NCBI GenBank assembly: GCA_013995675.1
Contig: VWRR01000008.1
Coordinates: 558,001-622,000, forward strand
Direction: 5' to 3'
DNA: 64,000 bases
Source of the DNA: Cyanidiococcus yangmingshanensis
Lineage: Eukaryota > Rhodophyta > Bangiophyceae > Cyanidiales > Cyanidiaceae
Shown in pieces: positions 1 to 12,978 of this stretch (positions are counted from its first letter, which is position 1; each line of letters begins with the position of its first letter). The translations under genes were made by a program, and so were the position numbers. Below the pieces are notes generated by a model. That model was not told where the DNA came from. It saw only the letters and a program-made list of their open reading frames with translations, and did not search any database.

Positions 1-559
1 GCCATTCAGATGAGCGGCCAGTAGCACGGCTGCGGCAACGCTCGGCTGCATCTCGAACCCGATAACGCGGCAACCACGGTTCGCTGCATACAGGGCAAAA
101 GAACCGAAATTCATCCCAGCATCGATGACGAGCTCTGAACCCTGCTGACAGCGTTCAAGCACACCTGGTTCACGCATCAGTCTATCGAAGAGACGATGAA
201 TATGGGCGTCGAAGAGACCACCGTTCGCACGCATCGACGGCGAAACGAGTCCATCCCACTCGTCGCGAAAAGTAACATACAAGTATGGCGGTTCAGATCG
301 ACTGATATTGAGAACCAGTTTCGGTAGCTCCTCCTCTACGGCCAGACGGTGACTCGTGAGCAGTGCTGTAACAGTCGCTAGAGCACTCGCCTGGTTATCG
401 GCGCTCCGTCGCCTCGGTGGCCACCACTCGGAGCTGTTGCGCAGCAGTTTCCCAGTAGAAAGTCACACTGAACGTAACGAACGCAAGCAGTATCAGAATC
501 CATCTCTGAAACGAGATCCAAGATCGATCACCTCTTTCTCTTTTGCGTGTCAGAGGCAT
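1..559 (-). CDS. FkbM-family methyltransferase, membrane anchored, C-terminus off-window, one frame break
   Basis: The minus strand reads a SAM-dependent methyltransferase core. The motif VIDAGMNFGSFAL near 130-90 matches the D-x-G-x-N-x-G nucleotide-binding loop of FkbM-type enzymes and is followed by a second Rossmann strand, CRVIGFEMQPS. These enzymes usually O-methylate sugars or small molecules; the substrate here is unknown. The core frame has no upstream ATG and meets a stop near 460. The neighbouring frame, from ATG 559, encodes a basic N-terminus and one hydrophobic segment (WILILLAFVTFSVTFYW, about 502-452), which looks like a type II signal anchor. That frame ends at TAA 397-395. 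Skipping one base there joins it to the methyltransferase frame. I infer a single Golgi/ER-anchored protein split by one surplus base. An unrelated short upstream ORF is possible. The C-terminal half lies beyond base 1. Confidence 0.6.
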
Positions 560-900
560 TCTGCGCTCGTTCATACAAACCGCTGTACTCGAAACCGCGT
601 TGTTTCGTCCCCAACCGGAAGGGTTTATTTCGAAAGTGTCGCGCGAGCGCTGCAGGAACCGCCTCGTCCGCATGCCTTTCGTTCTCGAGACCGGTTTCGG
701 GAGAACTCGTCTGAGCGAGACGTCGGTACAGTGATCGCTGCGTTTGAGCTATTTTCATGCGCTCGATTCAGTTTAAATGAACTTGATTGGGAAAGATCGG
801 GGAAGGCGGCTCGAATTAGGGACAGAGCGTTGTGTTTTATGTAGTTTGTGGAGGGCGTTTGTCCTGCGAGGCTTGATCGTTCTGCGACCGTTGTAGCGCT
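560..900. other. Intergenic, divergent promoter region
   Basis: This stretch lies between the minus-strand methyltransferase and the plus-strand reductase, so it should hold both promoters. I see no recognisable TATA element, repeat or RNA gene. The open frames here are short and unlike known proteins. Confidence 0.5.
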
Positions 901-2367
901 ATGCGTGTCGGAGTCATTGGTGCCGGTCCCGCTGGTTTCTATACCATCCAGTCACTGTTGCGTCACCGGGATCTTCAAGGCAAGCTGCGTTCCATCGACC
1001 TGTTTGAGTCTCTTCCCGTGCCGTTTGGGCTGGTGCGGTATGGCGTTGCACCTGACCACCCCGAGGTCAAACGTGTGGCGCTGCACTGGAGTCAACTGAT
1101 GGAGCGTCATCGATCAATGGTTCGATACTTTGGAAACGTGCACGTGAACGGTGGCGGCCTTTCTCTGGATGCGTTGCGGAGGCGATACGCTCGTGACGCT
1201 GGTCTATTTCTTTGCATGGGTGCTCAAGGCGGTGATCGAAAACTAGGTATTCTGGGTGAAGAACAACATATGATCAGTGCACGAGCTCTTATAGCTTGGT
1301 ATAACGGTCATCCCGATTTCAGCAAGCACGCTTTTCTTGGGCAAAGTGGCGGCGAAGTCGTTATTGTCGGTAACGGCAATGTGGCGTTGGATGTTGCACG
1401 GATGCTGTTGCGCTCACCGGCTGAACTTAGACATACCGATTGCAATCCTGCTGCCATTGAGGCCATTGAAGCGTTTGCTGCTCGGACAGTTCATATCGTT
1501 GGGCGTCGAGACGCGGCGAATGCGAGCTGGACCGCGAGAGAGCTCCGCGAGCTGGTCACACTGGCACCTGACCTCGATGTCGTGGTTCACGAAGCGATGC
1601 GATGGAATTCAGACAATCCAGGGACGAGACCTGCACCGATGTCCCGTTCTCAGCAGCGTGCCTTGCAAGCCCTGCAGCATCATGCTCGTTATGCAGAAGG
1701 GGGCTCCCACGTAGCGTCCCGTCATCCGATGAAAAGAAGCGTGCATTTCTGGTTTGGCCTCACGCCACTGAGTTTGGAAGGTGATGCAGATCAACGTGTC
1801 CAGCTGCTCTGCGCTCCGAATGAGCTCTCCTACGGGCCAGATGGGCATGTACAGTGTCGACCGCTTCAAGATGCGCAACCTGTACGACTGCCAGCCACAG
1901 CGGGCGCCGCCTTTCGTAGCATCGGATATATCGTCGAGGCGCCTCATGGCGTTCCCTTTGATTCAAGTCGGAATTGTATCCCGAATGCATCAGGACGTGT
2001 GTTGGGCCTTTCGGATGCAGTTTACGTTGCCGGCTGGCTGAAACATGGGCCAAGAGGCGTTATCGCGAATTCGCTCGTAGATGCGCAGGAGACTGTAGAT
2101 AGGTTTGTTCGGGACCTGCAGCATCGGAATTCAGGCACAGTTGCGTCGGATGGTCCCAGCAAGACGGCCGAGCCCGGCATCGAGATCCTCCTGGAGCGTA
2201 ACGGAGTTGCCTATGTTGACTGGGATGGTTGGTTACGCATCGATGCCGAAGAACACCGAAACGGTCTCCTTCAAGGTACTGATCGACGCAAAATACTGAC
2301 TCGAGCGGAAATGCTGCGAATCGCTCTCGATACCAGTGTTCCAAAGACAGACACGCAATTTTCTTGA
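901..2367 (+). CDS. FDXR: NADPH:adrenodoxin (ferredoxin) oxidoreductase, mitochondrial type
   Basis: A 488-residue flavoprotein that passes electrons from NADPH to mitochondrial [2Fe-2S] ferredoxin for Fe-S cluster and haem synthesis. The N-terminal FAD loop GAGPAG is at residues 7-12. The family block PFGLVRYGVAPDHPEVK follows. The NADPH Rossmann motif VIVGNGNVALDVARML lies at about 152-167, with GRRD just downstream. The second FAD contact GWLKHGPRGVIANSL is near the C-terminus. Length matches animal FDXR and yeast Arh1 without their presequence. The protein starts directly on the first beta strand, so no mitochondrial presequence is visible from this ATG; it may begin upstream in another frame. 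The family assignment is firm and the location is inferred. Confidence 0.93.
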   Translation: MRVGVIGAGPAGFYTIQSLLRHRDLQGKLRSIDLFESLPVPFGLVRYGVAPDHPEVKRVALHWSQLMERHRSMVRYFGNVHVNGGGLSLDALRRRYARDAGLFLCMGAQGGDRKLGILGEEQHMISARALIAWYNGHPDFSKHAFLGQSGGEVVIVGNGNVALDVARMLLRSPAELRHTDCNPAAIEAIEAFAARTVHIVGRRDAANASWTARELRELVTLAPDLDVVVHEAMRWNSDNPGTRPAPMSRSQQRALQALQHHARYAEGGSHVASRHPMKRSVHFWFGLTPLSLEGDADQRVQLLCAPNELSYGPDGHVQCRPLQDAQPVRLPATAGAAFRSIGYIVEAPHGVPFDSSRNCIPNASGRVLGLSDAVYVAGWLKHGPRGVIANSLVDAQETVDRFVRDLQHRNSGTVASDGPSKTAEPGIEILLERNGVAYVDWDGWLRIDAEEHRNGLLQGTDRRKILTRAEMLRIALDTSVPKTDTQFS

Positions 2368-3466
2368 AGAGTCCGGCCGAAGCGTGTACTTGGTTCGAAT
2401 CTCTTCGTCCAGAACGCATCAAAAGCAGGCAAGAAAGAAGCACGCCCGATCCCAATGAACTAGCTTACTCGTCCATGCCACAGAGCCGGGTCCAAGATCA
2501 CCAAAAATCCCGGGCAAGAATGTATTGCCTTGCCATGGATCCGGTCGTATCTAGTGATCTCTCGAGACGCATTCGGGCGCAGTCAACAATGGAAGGTCGC
2601 TGTGCCCGCAGCCGCCTGAAACGCGACCGACAGCCGCGAGGCACGCTCTGTGGAGAATGTGTGCCACCTGTCAAGGCCATACCCCAGCGAATTCCGTGTC
2701 TGCTCAAGCCTCGTCACCAAAACCTGGGTGTACCGACCCGAATTCATGGTCAATGCGACCCAGAAGCAGAGGCGCTGTGCGCGCATCATCATGCTGTCTG
2801 TGTGTTTCTCGCTCGACCAGAGCGAATCACGGATGCATGTTCAGTGGAATCTCTTCGACGTGTTTGATTGGCTGAGAAGATGAATAAACTCGTAATCGAA
2901 TCGTTTAGCTTTGAAGGCCAGTTCCCAAACCATGGTATGGACGTGGCTCCAGACGCTCTGAATATGCGATCGATGACGCAAGCAATTGCCGTTGACGAGG
3001 GCGAGGGTGACTCGGTGTGAGCCTCGTTACACCCATCGATAGAGCCCAAGGGATCACTGAACGCCCCCATTTCATAATCATCCCCAACGCCTGTTCGGAA
3101 GCGTAAAGAGATACCGTCTCATGCCTAGGACTCATCATTGGTACGCTTCCGAGACCGACACCTATTCCTGTGCGTCCATCTCGTTCTCTGAGCCGATGCA
3201 CCCAAACCATGACTGCTCCTGTCAACAGCTTTATGAACAGTATCCGCACCTATCCAATCGAAATCACCAGCGCAACTGCATAAAAGGGTCCAGACTTTCC
3301 GATACCCTGATTCCGATGGTCGCTGTCGTCAGTTCGGCTGTATCGATCCCGGTGCTGATCAACTTGTGCGGGGTCTGTACAGCGACGCTGCCACTCGTCG
3401 CGTCGCGTCGTACGACAACGCGTCTCGCCCGCTGCTTCGTAGCGGTAGACAAGTCGTTCAGCGTTC
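2368..3466. other. Intergenic, nothing recognised
   Basis: About 1.1 kb between two plus-strand genes. Open frames of up to 167 codons occur (for example 2364-2867), but their composition is Arg/Cys/His/Ser-rich like non-coding sequence and they match no known family. No tRNA-like or repeat structure was seen. Confidence 0.5.
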
Positions 3467-4447
3467 ATGAGCAACTCGCATCAACAGCCACTGGTTTTCG
3501 ATTTACCTGACGGGAACCGCATTCCATGCCTCGGACTGGGTACTTGGAAAGCGGAGCCGGGTCAGATCAGCGGTGTTGTGGAGCAGGCGATCGAGCTCGG
3601 CTATCGTCACGTTGACTGTGCGGCCGTCTACATGAACGAGAAGGAGATCGGCACTGCGTTTCATCGGGTTCTTTCGAATGGAACTGTAAAGCGGGAGGAT
3701 CTTTTTGTTACATCGAAGCTGTGGAATACCTGCCATCGACCGGAACACGTTGTCCAGGCTTGCAAACAGACACTCGCAGATCTGCAGCTTGACTACCTCG
3801 ATCTCTATCTCATTCACTGGCCGTTCGCTTGGGAATACTGCGGTTTGCCTCTGAACGAGAATACCTGGAAGGGCGTGGACAACACTGGTGACATTTGTTT
3901 TGACCATGGCGTCACTCTGCAGCAGACTTGGGCGGCGATGGAGTCGCTCGTGGATCAGGGTCTCGTACGGAGCATTGGTGTGAGCAACTATGGCCTCGCT
4001 GAGCTGCATGATATCGTCTCGTATGCTCGCATTCGGCCCGTGGTGAATCAGATCGAAGTTCATCCGCTGAACACAAGAGCTGAACACAAGCGAGAGGCCG
4101 AAAAACTGGGTATTCGGATTGAGGCTTACTCGCCGTTAGGTTCTGGCACCCTGGGAGTACTGCGCGATGAGACCATTCAAAACCTGGCGAAAAAGTATCG
4201 AGCGACACCCGCACAAATCTGTTTGGCCTGGAATATCCAGCGCGGCTGTGTGGTGCTTCCAAAATCGGTCTCACCGGAGCGTCTGCGAGAGAACCTGGAG
4301 GCAACCAGCCTTCGACTCGATGAGAACGACATGGAACGGATCAATCAGCTTGATCGTGCGCTGCTGGCCTGCGACATGCGCACCTACTGGCCGTATCCGG
4401 TTCCAGAGGAGGCGCTGCGCCCAGAGCGTCTCCTTCGAGCCTCATGA
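3467..4447 (+). CDS. Aldo-keto reductase (NADPH-dependent aldehyde reductase type)
   Basis: A 326-residue (alpha/beta)8-barrel oxidoreductase that reduces aldehydes, ketones or sugars with NADPH. The full catalytic tetrad is present: D50 and Y55 in the segment GYRHVDCAAVYMNE, K84 in VTSKLWNTCH, and H117 in LYLIHWP. The signature IGVSNYG and the cofactor-binding strand VVLPKSVSPERLRENLE are also clear. Spacing follows human aldose reductase with an offset of +7. There is no targeting peptide, so it is probably cytosolic. The physiological substrate cannot be read from sequence; xylose, glyceraldehyde or lipid-derived aldehydes are all possible for this family. Confidence 0.93.
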   Translation: MSNSHQQPLVFDLPDGNRIPCLGLGTWKAEPGQISGVVEQAIELGYRHVDCAAVYMNEKEIGTAFHRVLSNGTVKREDLFVTSKLWNTCHRPEHVVQACKQTLADLQLDYLDLYLIHWPFAWEYCGLPLNENTWKGVDNTGDICFDHGVTLQQTWAAMESLVDQGLVRSIGVSNYGLAELHDIVSYARIRPVVNQIEVHPLNTRAEHKREAEKLGIRIEAYSPLGSGTLGVLRDETIQNLAKKYRATPAQICLAWNIQRGCVVLPKSVSPERLRENLEATSLRLDENDMERINQLDRALLACDMRTYWPYPVPEEALRPERLLRAS

Positions 4448-5120
4448 GACAGGTACACCGGACAGCGTCGCAAGCAAGGCCCTGTAACCATGAGGCCCTC
4501 AATGAGTCAGAAAGCCTGAAGCTATTCGGCATGTGGACCGCGATCGACTTCCCAGTTAGGATATCGCTGCGACCGACACTCTCCCAGATGCATTTACTAC
4601 GGGATCGGTTGAGTCTATAAGATGCTGAATTGCTGTCCTCGCCATACAGACCCGTGAGGGTTGTCCGTATCGTGCTGCAAACAGCGATCACCAGAAAGGG
4701 TAAAGCAAGAGGAACCAACAATATCTCGGCAGCTGCATTTGAACGCTGAAGCAGTAATTCTCTGATTCATGACGTAAACTTTGGCCCTTGATGAGGGCTC
4801 GTGTTGGGACCCGCACGCGTACACCATGCGAGAGCAGTCTCTCTCGTATGGATTCTTCATGCAATCTCGTGGACAACGGAAACGAATTCGTCTCCAAGGA
4901 ACATTGATGAATGGCTCTCGCGAGCACCATGATGCTTAGAGGCTCCAGCCAGCATTTAGAAAAGAAAACGTATGAGGGACGTCTGTCCAAGGACGATGTT
5001 CGTTGAACAGCTGGCCGAGAGACGCTGCCGAAACAGCGCCCGGCGACGACGCTCAGACAAATCGCTTTTCAAGTACTTGCCTCGCAACAAAGTCGAAACG
5101 ACCTCTATAACCAGATAGAC
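4448..5120. other. Intergenic, nothing recognised
   Basis: Roughly 670 bp between two plus-strand genes. It should carry the terminator of the reductase and the promoter of the SUMO protease. I found no repeat, RNA gene or convincing coding frame. Confidence 0.5.
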
Positions 5121-6320
5121 TTGAATATTCATCGACGTGGCGAGCTATTTTGTACAGTATTTGAAGCTACGGTCGTTTCCGTGCCGAGGCTTCGGTCCTG
5201 GAGAGCGCCGTTTCGACGTCGATCGGATATGTTTCGTGGACGCAGACGTCACTCGCATCGATCACTGATCCGTGCACGGCCATCTAAACCGGGAACGGTT
5301 CTCTCTACGTGCTCGCAAAATGCGTTCAAACTGATTAGGCGTCCATCACGTGCACGACAGGCACGCGTTGTGCGTTCTGGAGCACCATCTTCGCAAGGCT
5401 ATGCCATCAGTCTAGTGTCGCTGCGTCGCCGAGGCCGACCACGGCACGCACGCAACGCCCCAGCCAAAACCAGGTTGTATGCTGACAAAACGACGAGATC
5501 TAGGTCCGCTATTGAAGCGATATCGTGGAGGGATAACAGTCTGCATCGTTACGGTCGCACCAACGGCCGACAGGAACTCACTCCGTCCGAACGAGACCTG
5601 TTGCGTTGGGCCTGGTCCCACTCGACTCGAGAGCAAATCCTTTCCCGTTTATGCGACGTACAAATCTGTCTACGAGGTTGTGACCTACGATGTTTGCGGC
5701 ATCCCGGCTGGCTCAATGACGAGATCATGAACGCGTACATGGGCATGCTGAATCGTCAGTATCGCAGCCAAGGCGTCTACTGTTTCAATTCCTTCTTTTA
5801 CACTCGTTTGACCAGCCCGAGCTACCGTTTCGAGTTTGTGCATCGCTGGACAAGGCGAGCTGGGCTTTGTATCCAGCGCAACAGTTTGCTGTTGGTTCCA
5901 GTTAATGTCGATCAACGTCACTGGATTCTTGTCGCGATCGACGCCAGTCGACGGGAGCTCCGATGCTACGACTCTATGCACAGTCGAGATGGATGGCGGG
6001 TTCTGCCGAATTTGGAACGATGGTTGTACGATGAGTTAACCGACAAGCGTGTCAAAGATCCGTGGCTGCTGAGTCGCGAATGGCGAACACTGCTGGCGCA
6101 TGAGCACCAACCAGTTCCTCGTCAGAGTGATGGTGGCTCGTGCGGCGTCTTCTCGCTGCTCTTTGCGGAGGCGCTGGCATGCAACTGGCCACCGGAACGT
6201 TCCCGTCATCTGTCGCCATCGAAGGGCGTATATTGCAAGTTTTCATTCGGTCAGAAGGATGTTCCGGTGTTACGAAAGCGGATCGCTCTGGAACTATTGC
6301 AGCAGCGCCTCGAACGATGA
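5121..6320 (+). CDS. SUMO-specific cysteine protease (Ulp1/SENP, peptidase C48)
   Basis: A 399-residue protein with a basic, low-complexity N-terminus of about 200 residues and a C-terminal C48 peptidase domain. The entry motif WLNDEIMNAYMGML is typical of Ulp1/SENP. Catalytic residues are visible: H267 in QRHWILVAID, D284 in LRCYDSM, Q335 (oxyanion) and C341 in QSDGGSCGVFS. The enzyme matures the SUMO precursor and removes SUMO from proteins, usually at the nucleus or nuclear pore. The Arg/Ser-rich N-terminus probably serves localisation. The choice between SENP1/2 (Ulp1) and SENP6/7 (Ulp2) subtypes favours Ulp1, because the catalytic domain is compact and uninterrupted. The start codon is the first usable one; the exact N-terminus is less certain than the domain. 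Confidence 0.92.
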   Translation: MNIHRRGELFCTVFEATVVSVPRLRSWRAPFRRRSDMFRGRRRHSHRSLIRARPSKPGTVLSTCSQNAFKLIRRPSRARQARVVRSGAPSSQGYAISLVSLRRRGRPRHARNAPAKTRLYADKTTRSRSAIEAISWRDNSLHRYGRTNGRQELTPSERDLLRWAWSHSTREQILSRLCDVQICLRGCDLRCLRHPGWLNDEIMNAYMGMLNRQYRSQGVYCFNSFFYTRLTSPSYRFEFVHRWTRRAGLCIQRNSLLLVPVNVDQRHWILVAIDASRRELRCYDSMHSRDGWRVLPNLERWLYDELTDKRVKDPWLLSREWRTLLAHEHQPVPRQSDGGSCGVFSLLFAEALACNWPPERSRHLSPSKGVYCKFSFGQKDVPVLRKRIALELLQQRLER

Positions 6321-6575
6321 GGCTTTCCAGACTTGTGACGGCTCGAGCAGCACCTGCCTGGACCATCGTCCGATTGATCACGCATTCGAGCGCTTCTTCG
6401 GGCGGATCCTCCCTCGATAGAGAGCAGCCTGTGGACGTGAGCACAATGAAACGTCGCTGCAACGACCGTAGAGATACGGCATCGGCTTGATGCCAGGGAC
6501 TCGCCAAGGGTCGCACTCCCGACACTCAATGCACTTGTACATCAGCATGTGGCTGGTCCAGGACTTCACCAGGTC

Positions 6576-8879
6576 TTATCGTTGTGGTGGCCCGGTGTCA
6601 TCATCTAAATTAGTCGGTTTCTCTATAAAGGCACGAATCTGCGCGAATGCGTCGAACATCGATTGTCGAACAGCGTCTGCTCCCTGGGGTTTTGGTTTCT
6701 CTAACATCAACTCTTCCGATGGCGCTCTCGCTTGCTCGGGAGCCTGCCGATCAAAAGCATCCAGATCCCAGTCTTTCTCATATTCTCTGAGTGCAGCTGC
6801 AATACCCTCTCGCATTCGGTTGACCTGGTCATCCAGCGGAGGTGCCGATGCCGCCGCCGACGGCGCTGCTGTCGCCTTTGATGCTTCTCGCATTGTCCCA
6901 TTTTGCGGTGGCACTCGGATGTCATCGTAAGCATTCAAACTGCGTCCAGCTGCAGCTTCCGAGGCCGTTGCACTCGTCTCGGAGACGGGTCGCTTCATCG
7001 GTGAGTGGTCGCGCCGAGGAGTCGTGTCTGTGGTGCCGTTCTCTACCCTGTTCTGGGCTCGAAAGGTGCGCGTCTGTTCCAGCACTTCCCGTCTGCGTTG
7101 TTCTTCCAATGAATCGAGGACTGCCCAAGGCCATTGGACGGCAGCGCTTCCTTCCAATGATGCTTGTGCGGCATCTGGTGGCTCTGGAATGCCCGAGCCT
7201 GGCTCGATGGGTATGAAAGAGCCATCGTCGGCCAGTTTCCACATCTTGATGCCAGAGTCGTCCTGACGCAAACCGTTCTGAATATCACCCAGGCGGTGAG
7301 CAGCCACAGACTCGGTTTCATCTCGCGAGCCGGCGGATGACCGTTGCTGCGGCTCATCTCCGACCTGGATCTCCTTTGGCACCGCACCGGTCGATGCATT
7401 CGGAGCCGCCACTTCAGGCGAATACGACTGACTCGAGAGACGCTCATTTCCAGGTGCTGGTGTCCGTATCGATGTGGGTATCCCCAGCTGGACGCCACCA
7501 GCAGAATCGTGCATGAAACGTTCGAATCGGCAAGCTCGAACGAGACTCGGATCAATGACTGGTGTCGAGCCAAGCACCCCATCAGCAACCATTTCGGAAA
7601 TAAGCGGGGCGAGAAGAATGCCGTTCCGCCAATGGCCCAGCGCGTAATACATATTTGGATATTCCGTGGATGGGCCCAGGATCGGCAAAAGGTCTGGAGT
7701 CAGCGGTCGAAAGCCGCTCCAGGTTCGATCCAGTGTCCAGTTTGACAGCGCCGGGCACAACCGCTCCAGACGATGCAAAAGTCCGCCAATACCACTGACG
7801 GTGCATCGATCGTCAAAACCCACGTCCTCTACCGTGCTCCCGATGACTATTCGACCAGCGGGGCGTTTCGGCGCCACATAGAGTTCGGCCCCGTAGAGAA
7901 CGCGGCGGATCATCGAGTCCATTCCGGCGGCACCAGATGGGGCGCTCACGCTCAGCATCTGCCCTTTCTGTGGTCTAACCGGTACCGACACGAGCTGACG
8001 AGCCCAAGCCCCGCTCGCCAAAATGAATTGATCAGCATACAGCAGCGCGCCCGACGCGAGTCGAACCGCCTCAACGCGCTGCCTGCGACCCTGCTTGGTA
8101 GGCACGATGGCCACCGCTTCCTGGTTCTCCATGAACCATACTCCTCGATTGCGACATGCTAATGTAAGCGCGTCCATCAGCGCTTGATTGTCTACTTGGG
8201 CATCTTCGGGGAAATACCAGGCCCCGACAAAATCAGCCGCTTCGGTGAGAGCTGGCTCGAGCATTCGCGTCTCGGCAGCGCTCAAGAAATACGCCTCACC
8301 CGCGTTTGCAGGCGGCTTCCAATGGTGTACAGAGTCGTCCCGAAAGGCCGGCGCCATCAGTCCGCAAGGGTCATAGCCCGTGCACACGCCGCCCGCTGCC
8401 TGTTCTACTCGACGCACGTATGCGGAATAGCGCTCACGCGACAAGAGGCATAGATCTAGCAGAGGTCCCTGGGGCAGACGCTCCCCTTGAGGCGCCAACA
8501 TGCCGCCGGCTGCCATCGCCGCAGACTCGTTGCGTCGTCGCGAAAGCACGATCACCTGCGGTGCGGCCGGACGTTGCACCAACTCCAGCGCGATCGAAAG
8601 GCCCATCACCCCACCCCCCACAATGACCACCGTCTCCCGAGACCGATATCCATCCACACACATGATTCTCGTCGAGCGAACTGTTGCGTGTTCACGACCG
8701 CGTCGCCCAACTGGAGCGACGCCCAAGCGCCGACTCGTCTGCGACCACTGGCACCGACGTCCTCGCCCTTTCGTACACATGGCGGCGCTCTCCTCGTGAC
8801 CACTCTTCGAGCACACATTCAGGACGCTTGGTGTAAAAGAAACAAAACAGCTTTCCCCAGCACCCGTCACTTGCGCCAT
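6576..8879 (-). CDS. ThiO-like FAD-dependent glycine/D-amino-acid oxidase with long C-terminal extension
   Basis: From ATG 8879 this encodes 767 residues. The DAO-family core begins with VVIVGGGVMGLSIAL, the FAD Rossmann loop, followed by ESAAMAAGGMLAPQGE, typical of glycine oxidase ThiO. The core ends with LLPILGPSTEYPNMYYALGH and WRNGILLAP. ThiO makes the iminoacetate used for thiazole synthesis in thiamine biosynthesis. The 70 or so residues before the core (core ATG at 8663) are Ser/Arg-rich and could be a plastid transit peptide. After the core come about 270 residues rich in Glu, Pro, Ala and Arg with no domain I recognise. In several cyanobacteria ThiO is fused to ThiG, but this tail does not resemble ThiG. 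Substrate assignment is inferred from family only; other DAO amine oxidases are possible. Confidence 0.8.
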   Translation of the reverse strand: MAQVTGAGESCFVSFTPSVLNVCSKSGHEESAAMCTKGRGRRCQWSQTSRRLGVAPVGRRGREHATVRSTRIMCVDGYRSRETVVIVGGGVMGLSIALELVQRPAAPQVIVLSRRRNESAAMAAGGMLAPQGERLPQGPLLDLCLLSRERYSAYVRRVEQAAGGVCTGYDPCGLMAPAFRDDSVHHWKPPANAGEAYFLSAAETRMLEPALTEAADFVGAWYFPEDAQVDNQALMDALTLACRNRGVWFMENQEAVAIVPTKQGRRQRVEAVRLASGALLYADQFILASGAWARQLVSVPVRPQKGQMLSVSAPSGAAGMDSMIRRVLYGAELYVAPKRPAGRIVIGSTVEDVGFDDRCTVSGIGGLLHRLERLCPALSNWTLDRTWSGFRPLTPDLLPILGPSTEYPNMYYALGHWRNGILLAPLISEMVADGVLGSTPVIDPSLVRACRFERFMHDSAGGVQLGIPTSIRTPAPGNERLSSQSYSPEVAAPNASTGAVPKEIQVGDEPQQRSSAGSRDETESVAAHRLGDIQNGLRQDDSGIKMWKLADDGSFIPIEPGSGIPEPPDAAQASLEGSAAVQWPWAVLDSLEEQRRREVLEQTRTFRAQNRVENGTTDTTPRRDHSPMKRPVSETSATASEAAAGRSLNAYDDIRVPPQNGTMREASKATAAPSAAASAPPLDDQVNRMREGIAAALREYEKDWDLDAFDRQAPEQARAPSEELMLEKPKPQGADAVRQSMFDAFAQIRAFIEKPTNLDDDTGPPQR

Positions 8880-11808
<2,929 letters not shown>

Positions 11809-12978
11809 GCGGGTTGGCAGAAAGCACGGTAGACGCGCCAGCGAGGCTCTGCATCTCTGGGCAATGAAGTGGGCGACCGCTAGCGTTGTCTCCTACAAAG
11901 AGCGACACCTTCACCCAACGCTTATCTAGATAGGTGGATGAATGAATAAAAATGTGCGATATGAAGATGTTCTCCAAGCAGGGGAGGCAGGATCTTGATA
12001 GGCGCCAGGAGCTGACGAGTGGCAGGTGCGCGCTCCTGCTTGACATGGCAACGAAGGGGAAATACTCGCGCCCTCAGCTCGGTAATTTGCCCGTGCCTGA
12101 TTTCAGATGAAACCAGTCAGCACTTGGCAGCTGTTGGGAAAGCCTTTGGTTCCGCCCATATCTCTCCTTATGATCACAGTTTTCAGGAAGGCTTCGACTG
12201 AGCTCACCCGAGAGAGAGAGAGCCGCGCCATCTGGGAACGCGCCAGCGAGCTCAGCCGTGGACACATCAGACGCACCTAGAAATCAGGTTTTCGCCATGA
12301 TCGCCAACAATCGGGCAGTACGCATCGCCCCCTGCGTACGTGATCCAAGCTGTGCCACAGCAGAGGCCAGGGTGCCCCAATGTCCCACGTCCACATGCAC
12401 GCATTCATGGTGTACGCGAGTTCCGGGTATGACACCGAGACACCGATGGCGTGCGTCCAAAAGTTGACCAAGCAGAGTCTGAAGCGATCCTGATCGATCT
12501 ACAAATGAACGCTTCATCTTTCTGCGTTCACTTCATGAAAACCAAAGTGGTCTCATCGGACATTTGGTGTGTCGTGTGAGGGCGGCAGTGATGACCACCA
12601 GCTAAAGTACCGAGCGTGAGCCGCATCCATCCATCCATAAATGGTCCCGCTTTCGCCGTGAGCTGGTCCCCACTGAGCCAGCACCCTTTCGGATGGATTT
12701 ATCGGGGCATCGCCTACTCGTGAGAGCCAATTTCGAACGGGCGCTGTGAATTGCGAACCCGCAAACGGCCAAGCAGCGGCCGATCGTCGTGGTGACCAGA
12801 ACTTGACACGTCTGTCGGCACACCTGAACAGTTTCTGTACCGACCGCTGGGCGCTAACATTTGTTCGACGACATTCGATATCGTGCCGATGCCGTCGATA
12901 GGCATCTGCACGCTTCCCTAAAACATTTGCGGGCACGAATCCGCGATGGTCCAGATGATCTGAATCCCATTCGCCACA
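11809..12978. other. Intergenic between convergent genes, nothing recognised
   Basis: About 1.2 kb separating the ends of dihydrolipoyl dehydrogenase (+) and the START-like gene (-). There is a short GA run near 12212-12223. No coding frame, RNA gene or longer repeat stands out. Confidence 0.5.

Noticed and set aside
2364-2867. 167-codon plus-strand frame after the ferredoxin reductase
   Set aside because: Cys/Arg/Pro-rich random-like composition with no recognisable motif; it starts by overlapping the previous stop.
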